NCBI GenBank assembly: GCA_027604505.1
Contig: JADIIX010000027.1
Span: 1-64,000, forward strand
From: Gonapodya sp. JEL0774
Lineage: Eukaryota > Monoblepharomycota > Monoblepharidomycetes > Monoblepharidales > Gonapodyaceae
Direction: 5' to 3'
Length of the DNA stretch: 64,000 bases
Under the pieces are notes generated by a model. It did no database searches and was not told where the DNA came from. It saw nothing but the letters and a program-made list of their open reading frames with translations. Position numbers and translations under genes: made by a program. Position 1 is the stretch's first letter, and every line of letters starts with the position of its first letter. Positions 48,459-60,121 of this stretch are shown here, piece after piece.

Positions 48459-51400
48459 TCATGAAGACATCGTGGAATTGAGTATTGACGCCTGCGAGTC
48501 AGTCATTGAAATCGACATTACCGCTCGAATTCGATAACTCTTGCTCTTCGTTGCCCTCTTGGATATCTCAAGAGGCGTCAGTTCCGGCACAAATTTGGAT
48601 TTGGAAACGAGCACGGTGTTTTCGTTGGAAGCCGGCTCCAAGTCCGATTCCGGTGTGTCAATCGCCATTGTATCGTCTCCGTCGGATCCTGTTGTGTCCG
48701 AATCCGAATCATCGCTCAAGAAATGAGCAGGCTCCACAGTATCGGCTACATCGCTGGGCCAGCCTTCGATGGGATTGACCTGGGATCGACGACAAAAGTC
48801 GATTGTTTGAAAGTCCAAAACATGCAAAGAGATACAGTCCACGAAAGTCTCACCGTCCTCGCATCTCTGCCATTGACGCCATAGCCAACAGCCTCCAAGA
48901 AGGTGTCGAGATTCGGCGTCGGCTTCCCATCGACCTCAGTAATGAACCAACAGGCGCTGAGAGAATCCCGCTGGGCCGGGCTCCCGGAGTACAACAGGCT
49001 CACGTACACCCCCTGTGGAATCTGCTTGACTTGGAAAGTGATCGGTCTGTGGGGCATTTGAACAATAGCACCTGCCCAATGGACAATCTGAACGCGCGGT
49101 AACCCTGATAGAAATCGTGTCGGTACAACGACTTCAATCTCCTTGCCTTCTCGAAGAATACGAAGGGTGACAGGTGAAGGTCCTCCCTTATCCCAAATTG
49201 ACGAAAGTTCCCGCGGCGAAGTAATGAGTTGGCTGAGGTCCCTCATTCGCGTCACAAGACGGCCATTAATGGTCAGAAGTAGGTCGCCTTCCCTCAGTGA
49301 CGTTTCCTCGTTGTAATCTCCGACATAATGGTTCGTGCTATTCACTATGCGAGCAGGAATTCGGCGTACAGTGACTGGGAATAAATGTGGTCTTTGGAGC
49401 TCGCTCCTCTCCAACACAACAGAACAACATTCCTTCTACTCACCAAAACTGTAACGTGAGGGCCCGCCGGGTAACAAGGTCGATTCCTCAAAGTTTGCGT
49501 CTTCTTCAATTTCTTCCACGACGGCGTTCTCTTCGTCCAAGATCTCCGAGTCCTGAATTGCATCGAGGTACGCGAGTGTGCCCTGATCATCCATACTCGC
49601 GTTAACGGGGCGTATAGTGGCCTTAGAGGCCTTGGACCTGGCCTTCATCATCCTTGTGATCCATTTCTCATTCAACCCCAGCTCCCGTGCTTTCCAAAAG
49701 TACGACTCAGTCAACTCTACATCAAGAACACGGAGACATGGGAGGCCCCACACTTTCTCCTCTTCGTTGACTGAATCCACTCTTTGCTGAATTCTCTGGA
49801 TAGAATCCTGCACAGCCTTGATGATTTCGGCGATCATCCCACCAGCTTCAAGGGAAGCCCCAATGTAGGTGCTTGACTCCGGATGCATCAACCAGATCGC
49901 CATGGCGATCCCATCCTCATTCAGAATAACCCCCGAATCCTCGTTCATCGGTTTATGGAGAGTCACAGCCTCGTCAAAGCTGAGGGTACGGTACTTCGGA
50001 GGGTGGGTGTCGGCGAACAGGTAGTAACCTCTTGACTTGACTTGGGTTTTCAAAGCACGAGGAACAGCGGTGGAGGAATTTATTGTGACAAGGTACACGG
50101 GATCATTGGCGACGAGAGTTCCGTGACGTGGTTCAGGGAGAGTAACTTGTCGGATGGGAACGTTGGCGGCAAGGTTCACATCATACTGTTGTATTTTGTG
50201 TGTGTGGGGGGGGGGAATTCGTGAGATGGAGAAGATTAATGACGACTTGCAAACACGAAATAGAGATTTGAAGTCAAGAGCCGGACCACAACTCACGCGA
50301 ACGAGGACAAAATTTTGCTGTGGATGGATCCACTGGACCACTGCCGGCACCATCACCGTGTTCGCAAACAGCACAAACACTTTTCCCAGAGCCGTCGTAG
50401 TCACACTTCTATCCACAATCACCAGTCCCAACTCCTGATCTACCACCACACCCACACCTTCGGACCACTTGGAGTTCACGCCGTCGATCCCAAATGGTGC
50501 ATGGAACTCGACCACGCAAAGCGACCGTGCCGCGTTGTGTGAAAGCTTGGAGATTGTGTTTCGTTGTGGGGAAAAGTCCGCGAAGCGTGCGGTGTGAACG
50601 CGCGGGGGTTCAGGAGATGGCAGGGAGTGAATGTGGGTGAATTTCCAGAGCCCCGTGGAGTCGTCGCGCGTGACGAGGCGGAGGCGACCCCAGCGTTTCT
50701 CTAACCAAGTAGGTTACCATGAATGCTGGGAGACATGCTTGAACAAGACAAGACGGACTTAACGACTCACCAATGGTGATGATCTTCACCAGCTCCACAT
50801 TCTTCTTGGACAGGGAATAGTACCGCACTGCAACAACCCACATGCGATGTGAATATCCAAGATTGATTCCACAGCATTTCCCCTCCGACAACGGCAACTC
50901 ACCAGGTACTCTCTTATCATTTGGAAGCTTCTGCATCACTACAACCTGGAATGGTCAACTCACATCAAGGTGCGACAGGCTCTCTCATTGATGTCACTCA
51001 CCGTTGACAAATGAAACGATATCGGGTGTGCGCACGTGATTGACGCTCACGATTATGGAAAACCCAGGAATGCCCGCTGCATCACGTTAAAAAAAATCCA
51101 TTGATGGGGAGGCGTGGAGGAGTGGAGAGAATGCACGTGCACAAAGCAAAGGTGCATGTAAAGTCACCACAAATGTCCAACGAATCACACCAAAGCGAAC
51201 CCACCCAACGCAAACATATGACCCGCATCCGCGACAAACACCCCACCACACGGATGTAGGTATGCCCGTGCGAGCTGGAAGCTGAGCGGATGCACGCTGC
51301 CCCCGCCCACCTCCACGTACTCTGCCGGCGTCACCGCACGGAGATCCTGGGCGTAAATGGAAACCTCGACGATCTTCCCGTTGCGGAGCACCGTGAGCGA

Positions 51401-51980
51401 CACGGGTTTGCCGAGGCCCGGAATCGGCAGGGCAGCGGAATGGTCAGGCGACGATGCGGAGTCGGGCGCCGCGCCCGCCGCCGAAGCGGTCGCCGCCAGT
51501 CCCGCCGCGACGCCCGGCTCAGCTGGTACATCCTCCACCGCAGTGTCGACAACCTCGGCCATATCTACAAAGTGGTTCACGAGCTTGCCCTCGACCTTGA
51601 TCACCAAATCGCCTGTCCTGAGCAACCCGTATCCTGGTCCTCCCGGCACAATGTGCCTCACCGCCAGCACGCCGTTCAGATCGGGATTCAAAGCCCTGAA
51701 CTGCGATTCCAAGTCCGCCGGCAGACCGAGCCTCTTGCAATCGTCGTAGGTCCTCTGCACAAACTCCACCTGCAAGGTCCCTCTGGGAACGGGCTCTCCC
51801 CGCCGCAGCCGATCGAGGGCAACCTTGACGCGCTCAAGAGGGAGAAAGAAAGATGAGGCTGCGGAGGAGGAGCCGCCGGCGTTGAGCGCCACTGCTTCTC
51901 CTTGAATGTTGATCACAGGACTTCCAGAGGATCCGCCCGAGGTGTTGGACGAAGCCTGAATGTAGAAGGTATTGAGGTCA
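48459..51980 (-). CDS. NMA111: Nma111-type HtrA serine protease, N-terminal part missing
   Basis: Nma111 is a nuclear HtrA-family protease of about 1000 residues with a protease domain, PDZ domains and a degenerate second half, linked to apoptosis and lipid homeostasis. The first recognisable exon (51980 leftwards) already lies at the catalytic serine: NTFYIQASSNTSGGSSGSPV, followed by INIQGEAVALNAGG, the PDZ stretch VRHIVPGGPGYGLLRTGDLV, and in the second half GVGVVVDQELGLVIVDRS, VQWIHPQQNFVLVRV, EGDLLLTINGRLVTRMRDLS and GSPAQRDSLSACWFITEVDG. The tail is acidic and ends at 48459. The exons that should carry the catalytic His and Asp (about 200 residues) are absent upstream, where PGS1 begins instead. 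Confidence 0.85.
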
Positions 51981-52168
51981 CTATCGTTTGTGTTTGGTTG
52001 AAAAGGAGCGTGTCAGTCAGCCTTGGAAACCTCCCCCCCCCCACCCACCACCGCGCATCCAAAACACAGGTTCCCCTTCATTCAACCAGGTCCCAACTCT
52101 TAATCGCCCCGGCTCATGGAAGGATCAAGGGATGTACGTTCCCCACAAACCAAACTCCATAGACAACT
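51981..52168. other. junction between two 5'-truncated divergent genes
   Basis: Only 188 bp separate the first recognisable exon of NMA111 (minus) from the open frame of PGS1 (plus), and neither missing N-terminal half can be read from either strand here. A run of ten C residues lies at about 52,028-52,038. The minus strand offers a TAG acceptor (51,981-51,983) for an upstream NMA111 exon that is not found. This looks like a rearrangement or assembly breakpoint. Confidence 0.6.
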
Positions 52169-53722
52169 GTGCGGCTCCCCCTCTTCGCCCCCCCGCTCAT
52201 CGACCCCCGCCACGACCCCGCAGGCTACATTTCCTGGTCCCACGCCATCCTCTCCGCGACGGTGGACCGCGCACGCACGCTCACCGCACCCACCCGCGAC
52301 CTGGCGCTGGCCGGATCGTTCTTCCCTGCCAACGACCAGGACCGCGACCCACACGCCGCCCACCACCCGTCCCCCTCATCCACCGCCGGGCTCGGCGCGT
52401 GCGACACCCCCGACACCCTCGTCCTCCCTACCCTGCAAGTCGCTCCGCTCGCCATCCGCAACGATCACGCGCTCCTCCTCGCGCTCTTCTCCCTCGTCGC
52501 CCACTGCGGGGATCGTGCAATTGCGTGGTTTACCTCGGGGTACTTCAACGTCGAGAGGGGGTTGTGGGACCGCATCGTGGGCGGTGGGGGCAGGTGGAGG
52601 GTCGCGACCGCAGCGCCCGAGGTGGGTCTGCGGGGTTGGGGATACGCTAGGCTGGGGCGATGAGTGGAGTGGGTGGAGTGTGGGAATGGTCACGGGGGGG
52701 GGAGCGCTGGAGTGGGTTGCATGCTGTACAGTGGCATGCCCGTCCGGCCGCTGTCACGAATCTGTTACCCCCCACCAGTGCTGACCTGCTCTGCTCCCAC
52801 CTCCCACCTCCCATCTCCCCCTCCCTCTCGTTGATTTCGTCTCTTCGGACCGTCCCGACTACCACACCACGCCAACCCGCATCCCCCCCCCCCCGCGACC
52901 ACCCGCCAGGCCAACGGATTTCTCAACAGTTCAGGCGTGTCCCGTCACATCCCCGCAGCTTACACCCACCTAGAACGCGTCGCTTTCGAGGACGTGCAAA
53001 GGGCTGGAAAGACCCACCAGGTCGACATCGCAGAGTGGAAAAGGGCAGACTGGACGTACCACGCCAAAGGTGGGTGCTCTTGGGGGCTGACGGCTGACGG
53101 CGTCGGGATGGTGACGCAGCCGTTCAAGGCGTGACGGAGAGCACGGCGGCGCTTTGTGATGGGGTGGGTGCAGTGCGGTGGTGTCGGTCCGAATTCAGTC
53201 TCACTTTGAGATTTCTCCCGTCGTCCGTCATCCGTGGGGACGCGTGGCTTGTCTCTGCCCACTGCCACTATCTCTGCCTCGGCAGGTTTCTGGCTCGCCG
53301 CCCCCTCTCTCTTTCCCCCTCCACTCGCCCCCTCCGGCACTCCTCCCTCGCCAACCGACACTCCGACGGTGGATCCGGCGCCATTCCTAACCGTTGTCGG
53401 ATCCACAAACTTTGGCGAGCGATCGTTCACACGGGATGTGGAGGCGAACGCGGTCATCATCACGTCGAATCGCACACTGAGGAACGAGCTCGCCAAGGTG
53501 AGACGCCCAGGGTATGGCAGGAAGGGTTTGGGGGAGGCGATGCGCGTCGTTGTAAAGATGTCTCACCTACGTGTGATCGGACCTTTGGTTCCCTTTCTTC
53601 AGGAGGTTGAGCGTCTCTGGTCGCACACCGAACGCGTTACGGCGGAGACATTTGAGCGGCCGGACAGGGCCGTGCCGAGATGGGTCAAGGCGGTTACCAA
53701 AGTGCTGAGGACATCCTTTTAG
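52169..53722 (+). CDS. PGS1: phosphatidylglycerophosphate synthase, C-terminal half only
   Basis: PGS1 makes phosphatidylglycerophosphate from CDP-diacylglycerol and glycerol-3-phosphate, the committed step to cardiolipin in mitochondria. It belongs to the phospholipase D superfamily with two HxK motifs. The frame open at 52169 (no convincing ATG) begins in the linker between them (YISWSHAILSATVDRAR), then LPTLQVAPLAIRNDHALLLA, AWFTSGYFNVERGLWDRIVG, RHIPAAYTHLERVAFEDVQR, the second motif WTYHAKG (split by an intron at 53,069), and GSTNFGERSFTRDVEANAVI. It ends VTKVLRTSF. The first catalytic motif and mitochondrial leader, about 250-300 residues, are missing at the junction with NMA111. Local GC content is visibly higher than in the flanks. 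Confidence 0.85.
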
Positions 53723-54012
53723 ACGGTATAGACGTAGACCCGGAGGAGGGGGGTGTTGGAGCGATGCGATATTTGGTGTGACGAACATAAGAACCATGAG
53801 GGACTCTGTGTTGTGAAGCGGATTCTCATGACGGTGGCACTCTCTTTGTAATATTGCACCCGCGTTTACAGTACATGAGACTTTTACTTTTCACGGATGT
53901 TAGTAGATACGGAAGTTTGTTTACATGACGAATATGTGACGAACAAAACTAGAACCTCCAAAATGTTTCGAAGGCCAATACAGCCCCCGCTTGCCCAGGT
54001 CCTTGGAATGTC

Positions 54013-56595
54013 TCAGCGCCGCAACCGCTGGTCCAAACTCGCTCGTTGTTGTGCCAACCAGCTGCTTCCCACGGGACTCGGCGGCGCTTTTCCTGCCACC
54101 ATCTGCGGTTGCCCGTTCATACCCATACTCCGCCGCTGGAGTTGCATACCGACGTCGTACCAGGCCGACATCAACAGCCGCTGTTCACGACGGGCTGAAC
54201 TCCGAGTCTCGTCGAGGGCGTCTTTCGTCTCCTCGAGGGTTTTCCGAAGACGCGCGATATCAGACTCTTTAGCGGCGATTTCGGATTTTAAGGAAGTGAG
54301 TGCCTCGTTGAAGTTGACAGCATCCTTCATGGGACATGAAACAGCCCCACGTGTGAAAGGTTACTATCCCAAACAGTGACAAACCAGGCTACTGGGGAGT
54401 GTCACTCACCGACCCGACGCCTGCAGCTTTGAGTTCTTTTATAGTCGAATCTTGAGTAACAATGTAGTCCTTGGCTTTCTTCAAAGCTTTCTCCAGTGTG
54501 CTATTGCGGGCTTCAAGTTGCTTGCTTCTTTCCACCTCCGCAGCAAGTTTAGCAAGGGCTTCCGCTAGCTCAGAGTTGTTCTGTACCCTACTTACGCGGA
54601 AACAATGAGTATGGACTGATTGTAAGCGTAAGGGCCACTTACTTAGCTTCCGCATTGGCTCGTTCCAACTCGGCTCTCGTCGCCCTCAATTCAGCTTTTG
54701 TCTTCTCCAATTCCTCCCTCAATGAATCGTCCCTCACACTCTTAGATCGAGCGTCCGCCAATTCACGTTCAAGGTGTGATACTTGAGAAAGGCTTGAGAG
54801 AGTAAACTTGTTGGAACATGTTATGCACACGATGGTGCTCAAAACGCACTTACAGGTGACTCCGGTCTTCATAGTCGTTGCCTATATCCCGCGATGCCGC
54901 TCTTGCAGCTGCACCTATCAGGCAGAGTGCAATCTGTTAGCTGCGCCATTAACAGGTGGTTGACAGCCCTCTAACACAAACCAGCTACATCGGACTCTGC
55001 GAGTCTCTCTTCCAGTTCCACAGTCCTCATGTCTGCTTCTTTTCGAGCTTCTTGTTCTCTCTCCGCCATCTCCTTCCATTTGTTGGCGTCCATTTCAGCC
55101 ATACTCTTTTCCTTGGCCAACATCCTCAACTTGGACTCCAGCTGCTCAACCTGGTACTTTTCTCCCGCACCTTGCGTTCTTGCGTCTAGCAATCTCGTAT
55201 ATTCTTCTCGAACCCGTTCCAGCTCCAACCGGGCCGCCTCGCATTCCTCTTTTACATTGGTGAGTTCCCGGCGTAACTCCACAGACTCCTCGGCCCGTTT
55301 ACGGAACCTTTCCAATGCCGCTTCTGCTTTGGCGTGCTGATCAGCGATAAGACGAAGAGAAGAAAGCTCGTCTTTCAACCGAGGAATTTCGTCAGCGTCG
55401 CGGGCAAGAGAGTCCAGCTTCACCAACAGGTCAGAGACTTCGAGTTTACAGTCAACCTGTCAGCCTGACATGGTTCTTACCTTTCTTTGGAGTTCCAAGT
55501 GCTCTTCTCTTTCCTTTTCGTACCGCTGTTGAGATTCTTGCCGACGCGCATCGCTCTCCTCCCTAGCCGTTGTGGTATTGAGTCATCCTTGTCGTCATGA
55601 ACGTACTTTTCGTTTAGGCCAAACTCACAGTTCCCTTTTGAGAGCACCGATTTCACTCCTCAGCAAGAAGTCCACCTTTCCATCACGTTGTGCTTGCTTC
55701 GCCTGTGTAAGCTGTTGCTCAAGATCAGTTACTCGTGCGAGAAGCTGCTCAGACTCTGATAGGTTTTGGTCCTGGTGCAAATATAGAATTGGTGGTGGTT
55801 AGAAGAGAGAAGGTTGTTGACGTGGGAAGGCTCGCATTTGGTCTCGTGACTTCCCCTTTTGATTTTCCGCCGCCACCACACGCAAAACATAGTGAATTGT
55901 TCCTTTTGTAAACGATTCAACGATTCAACACACCAGCTGCTCTCGATATTCTGCGATTTGGTCCATCAAAGCGTTATTCTCTTCTGCAAGCTCTTTCTCG
56001 CGCTCTGAAAAACCATTGTAGGCAGACGCAGCTGCAGCCGAGTGGCCTGAGCCTCCGAGCTCGGTTTCGAGGTCAGGATCCACATGAGGTTCAGGTTCCT
56101 CATCCCTAACAAGTCGTTCGGAATATGCCATGAACAACTTAGAGCTACCGAACGAAGGAAAAAAGAGAGAAGGCTACCAGACTCACTCATCAGGTACGTC
56201 ACCTTGTAACCTCTGAATGACATTTTCAATCACAACCATCAGGGCGTGTTGGGATGTTTGGTCCAAAGACTGGATGAGCTGAATGTAACGCTGGTTGTCC
56301 TCGCATTGAACCGCAACAGCCACAACAAGGGCAGCAAGTTTGAGTGTTTCATGAGTCTCGGCATCTCGAGCCACCGCGTTCAGGTTTGGCTGCTCGAGAA
56401 GTTGAACAGAGAGTCCCAGGACCTCCTCAAAGTAGCCATTGACGAGCTGAGCAAGTCGTTTGAGGTTGTTGTACTTCAGGACCCAGTTGGGACCACATTC
56501 CAGCGTCTTTATTGATGCAAACCAGGTTGGGTCTCTAAATTGGGGACATATGAAACCGATGTTGGTGACCGCAACCAGGTTTTCACGATTCTCCG
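54013..56595 (-). CDS. HOOK: HOOK-family dynein cargo adaptor
   Basis: HOOK proteins activate dynein for early-endosome transport. The N-terminal Hook domain is seen from RDPTWFASIKT through CGPNWVLKYNNLKRLAQLVN, YFEEVLGLSVQLLEQPNLN and KLAALVVAVAVQCEDNQRYI, with QHALMVVIENVIQRLQ closing it. A long coiled coil follows (54,400-56,100; for example ELVNLEERLAES-type heptads, ELRRELTNVKEECEAARLEL). The C-terminal cargo part has LLMSAWYDVGMQLQRR and ends SSWLAQQRASLDQRLRR. The frame is open only to 56595, before a TGA, so the first 40-60 residues of the Hook/CH fold are short or lie in an unrecognised exon. Divergent from the BRD8-like gene, with under 100 bp between the open frames. Confidence 0.85.
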
Positions 56596-56683
56596 GTCAC
56601 TCAAGCCCATCCAGAGCTTTCAGACACTACATCAATCAACTTCCGATCCCCATTAATCCGTTAGAACCCACATCTCGCACAAG
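56596..56683. promoter_or_regulatory. very short divergent promoter HOOK/BRD8-like
   Basis: At most 88 bp separate the open frame of HOOK (minus) from the ATG of the bromodomain gene (plus). Unless a HOOK exon lies further right inside that gene, both promoters are packed here. No motif could be named. Confidence 0.35.
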
Positions 56684-58670
56684 ATGGCGGCAAATGCTGC
56701 TCCGTCTGCCAGATCCGCCACAACTGCTGCTGCCAATCCCGGGTACGAAGGCAAAAGCACCGCATTCACCCAAGACACGACGCCTTTGGCAAGTTCTGGT
56801 GAATCCGTCGGCATTTGCGCGGGTTTCGGTGAAGGACTGATTGGGGTGAAGAAGGGGTGGCTATGTGCTCATGCGCACCTGTCATTTCACTCTCTCCCTT
56901 CCATTTGGACCTCACAAGCAGGTGCAATTGAGAGGCACTCCAAAATGTATTCTAGCGTCTTCCAGGCTACAATATTACGTATTGCATTTCTCGGACCCAT
57001 TCTATATGCCCCAGTGAACCGACGGAGGCATACAATCGCTCATATCAAGAGGCAGAGAAGCTTTAAAAACCTCCATCCTCTGTTGCCAAGAAGGCAGAGG
57101 AATTTCCCTGCTTTTGTCACGGCCGTGTCACTGCACGTCCCAAGTTTGCCACGACATTTTGTGCAGCGCTTGATCCCAAATGGCGACGCCTTCTGGTGGG
57201 CGGATCGTCACGCTGAAGGCTGAGATCGAAGAGGTTGATGCGAGCATCAAGTGAGTATCTGCGGGGTTTCATCCCTGTGTCAGTCCTGGTTCCTGACGAT
57301 ATTACTTTGTGAAAATCTGCCTGTGCCCAAGATCAATATACAACGAGCTGGACGCCATCGAAACATGGGACCGGCAGCAATTAACGGTTTTCCTGCAGCC
57401 GTATCTACCTCCTCCGAACCCTCCTCTCCCCTCCGCTACCCCTCCTCCCACTCCCGAACCTCCGGTATCCCGGCCGTCTTCTCGTAACCGCCCTCTGCAA
57501 TCACAACGACCAGTAAATCCTCAAATCCCTCTATCTCGAGTCTCTCAAAATGCTCAGAAACCCCCAATCCCCCCTTCATCTGCAACAACACCTCCGCCAT
57601 CGTTTCCGTTCAACCATACCGATTCTCAAGATGCCGCTTCTCCTCGCGAATCGGAGAATCCACCTTCCCCTTCTTCCTCTCTCCCTCCTGCCACTGTGCC
57701 CCATCAGCGACCATTGTCCCCGTTTCATCGTCGGCGTCCTGGCGGCGCCAACTCCCTTGCGTCAGCTCCGGACGACGAAGCCGGTGAAACCTCAGGCGCC
57801 GAAACCTCAGACTCCGGCATTTCAGATAGGAGAGTGGCTGGAGGAAGAAATCCCGAGGAGGAGCGGATGAAGACATGGCGAAAACTCATACTGCGGGTGC
57901 AGGAGGACATCTCCAACCTAAGATGTGGCCCCAAGTTTAAAAGTCTGAACAGACAAGAGGATCAGGAGATGAATAAATTTGCACGGGAACATGTGGACTT
58001 AGATTCGATAAAGAAGGGTGTACGGAATGGGGTGAGTTGGGCTGAAAGAGGAGCTTCAATGTCATAGTTGAGTTAATATGGCATTCCGGAGAGAAACGCT
58101 GGCGAATGTAGAACCGCCCATTGATTGTGTAACAACTTGGTGTCCATCGCCTGGGCAACTGCTTCGTGTTGTTCGTCACCTCAAACGAATTTTTGATCCC
58201 CACAGACTATCAATACTACAGCACAGTTTCATCGACACGTCCTTCTCATGACGCTAAACCACCTTATGTTTTACCGGGAAGGCACTCCTAAACATGCCGA
58301 GGCATACGAACTCCGAGAGCAGGCCGAGGACATCGTTCGGAGCTGTCGAATGAATCTGGAGAGAGTTCAGGGAAGGAGGAAAGATAGCTTAGGAGCCAGT
58401 GATTGGCCTTTCCGCGGAGAAAGTGCTGGCAGCGGGATGTCTCTGGGCAGTGGTGGGTGGAACATTTTGAGTTGTGTTTTCCTTACACTTTTGAGGACCA
58501 ACTGAGACCAATCGATCATCGTTATTTTCCTCATGGTGCCAAATTACTCAGACTTTGACCGTTCTTCCCCTGTTCCGCCCGACGTGCCGCAGTCAGTCCC
58601 CGTTCTTCCATTGGCACCCAAGGAAATAAAACCCGAAGGTCATGTCGCCAAGAAGGCGAGAGGAAAGTGA
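56684..58670 (+). CDS. BRD8/Bdc1-like bromodomain protein (NuA4 subunit)
   Basis: Probable subunit of the NuA4 histone acetyltransferase. Exon 1 is MAANAAPSARSATTAAANP; a following region includes EAYNRSYQEAEKL (about 57,027), like the post-SANT helix of BRD8. MATPSGGRIVTLKAEIEEVD and SIYNELDAIETWDRQQL give a short coiled coil, then a Pro/Ser-rich linker (57,400-57,830). The bromodomain starts WRKLILRVQEDISNLRCGPK, continues VDLDSIKKGVRNG, and after an intron TAQFHRHVLLMTLNHLMFYR. The acetyl-lysine-binding Asn (MYN in BRD8) is Arg here (FYR). The last exon starts PNYSDFDRSSPVPPDVPQ and ends KKARGK. The early exons are approximate. EAF6, another NuA4 subunit, follows 164 bp downstream. Confidence 0.7.
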
Positions 58671-58834
58671 TGTGGTTCGAATATGTAAATATACGATGGA
58701 TTTTTTGAGTAATTACCGCAACTACAATCTTCGTGAAAGTGAGACTGGTGGTGCATGATGGAGCCCTCTTCAGTCCAACATCCACAGCAATATACCCCAT
58801 ACTTACCGTGTTCCGGCTATCATAACCAGCCAAG

Positions 58835-59909
58835 ATGACCGAAAAACCGCCCTCGGAGGCCCCTGCTCCGCCTTCCTCCACCACACCTGCGACTCCTGCG
58901 TCTGCGGATCATCCGATGAAGGAAGAACCGACAAACGAACCTTCTGCGCAGGTTACAGCGGATACCAGGGATAAAGGAAAGGAGCCAGCAGATTCAAGTG
59001 CAGGTGTTGCAGTAGGAGGTGACTCGGAGGTTTGTTATACTACCTGAGAACGACTGCTTTTCCAGATTTGAGACGCTGAAGCTCAAGCTGAACGGACACC
59101 GCCTTTTATGTTTCCATGACACGCGTGACTCACAATCCGCGACATGAATCGATACATCTACTACCTACTGATATCTAATCGTTTCTGGACCGGTGGAAAC
59201 TTGCTCTTTCTTCTTGGGCAGGATGCCACCCCGGAGAAGCTTCGTGAAGCAGAAGCGCATTTGCAGGAGCTTATGCAGAGGAAAAGACAGACGGAGCGAA
59301 GTCTGGTAAGACCTTAGAACACCCAATGAGCCTGCCAGACCCTCACTTCTCTTCTGTCTGGCTGCGCTCCGTTCCTAGGCCAATCTCGAGAACCAAATAT
59401 ACAAATTCGAAACATCGTATCTGGAAGACACAGGAGCCATAGGGAACATAGTGAAGGGATTCGAGGGATATGTTAATATGTCGCGTGGAGCTTCCTCGCG
59501 TCAGAAGCAGAGGGTTGCAGAAACTGACAGAGTGTTCTCCAGGAGCTCAACCACTTATGAACAGGTAATGTGCACTTGAAGATTACCTGCCGGGATCTTC
59601 TATTCTTTCATGGATGCCCGGTGGGATTGTTCGACGGACTGTGACTTCATTCAGCCTCTAAAACAAAATGATTCTGCCTTGTTCCCGCACACAAACCAGT
59701 CTATCGCTCATATTCGTGAAAAAGAGGCTCGACATGAACAGCAGCAGCAGCTCAAGAAGCACCGACTGTCGTCCGAAACCCCAGCAATGGGCGCCAGCAT
59801 GGCCTCCAGCAGCACAGTTCTTTCAGCGATGCAACAACAGCAAATGATGTCCCCAAACCACAAAAAAAAAAAGAAGAGATGGAGTGGCGCCGATGAAGAC
59901 TACCGATGA
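58835..59909 (+). CDS. EAF6: chromatin modification-related protein Eaf6
   Basis: Small subunit of the NuA4 and NuA3/MOZ-type histone acetyltransferases. Exon 1 (MTEKPPSEAPAPPSSTTPAT on to GGDSE) is low in complexity. The family core follows: KLREAEAHLQELMQRKRQTE, then after an intron ANLENQIYKFETSYLEDTG, IGNIVKGFEGYVNMSRG and VFSRSSTTYEQ. The last exon (SIAHIREKEARHEQQQQLKK) has Gln-rich and poly-Lys stretches and ends SGADEDYR. Four exons; introns near 59,031-59,220, 59,306-59,378 and 59,564-59,700. Same strand as the BRD8-like gene upstream. Confidence 0.92.
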
Positions 59910-60121
59910 GGCTGTGCGAGAATCAATTCTTGACATGCTTTGCATTTAAATGAGTCGTGACGGCAAACAATTCAGCAGTCATTTTTTTTTCTGTACATAA
60001 CATGCATGGTTCGACTGCGTATATCGCGGTCTGTTTTACGTTTGATGCAAAAGGTTCAATTGTGTCGCGGTGTGTAGTTGCCTCACGAACGTCAACTTAC
60101 TGGCTACTGTATTTACACGGA

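Noticed and set aside
51290-51856. 188-codon plus-strand frame in the GC-rich region, and others at 51,988-52,784
   Set aside because: Shadows of NMA111 and PGS1 exons; high GC removes stop codons from all frames.
60008-60121. Upstream in-frame ATG of AK7 (MHGSTAYIAV)
   Set aside because: The added 38 residues do not resemble the family N-terminus, while MASQGPRVFLSG starts directly at the nucleotide-binding fold.
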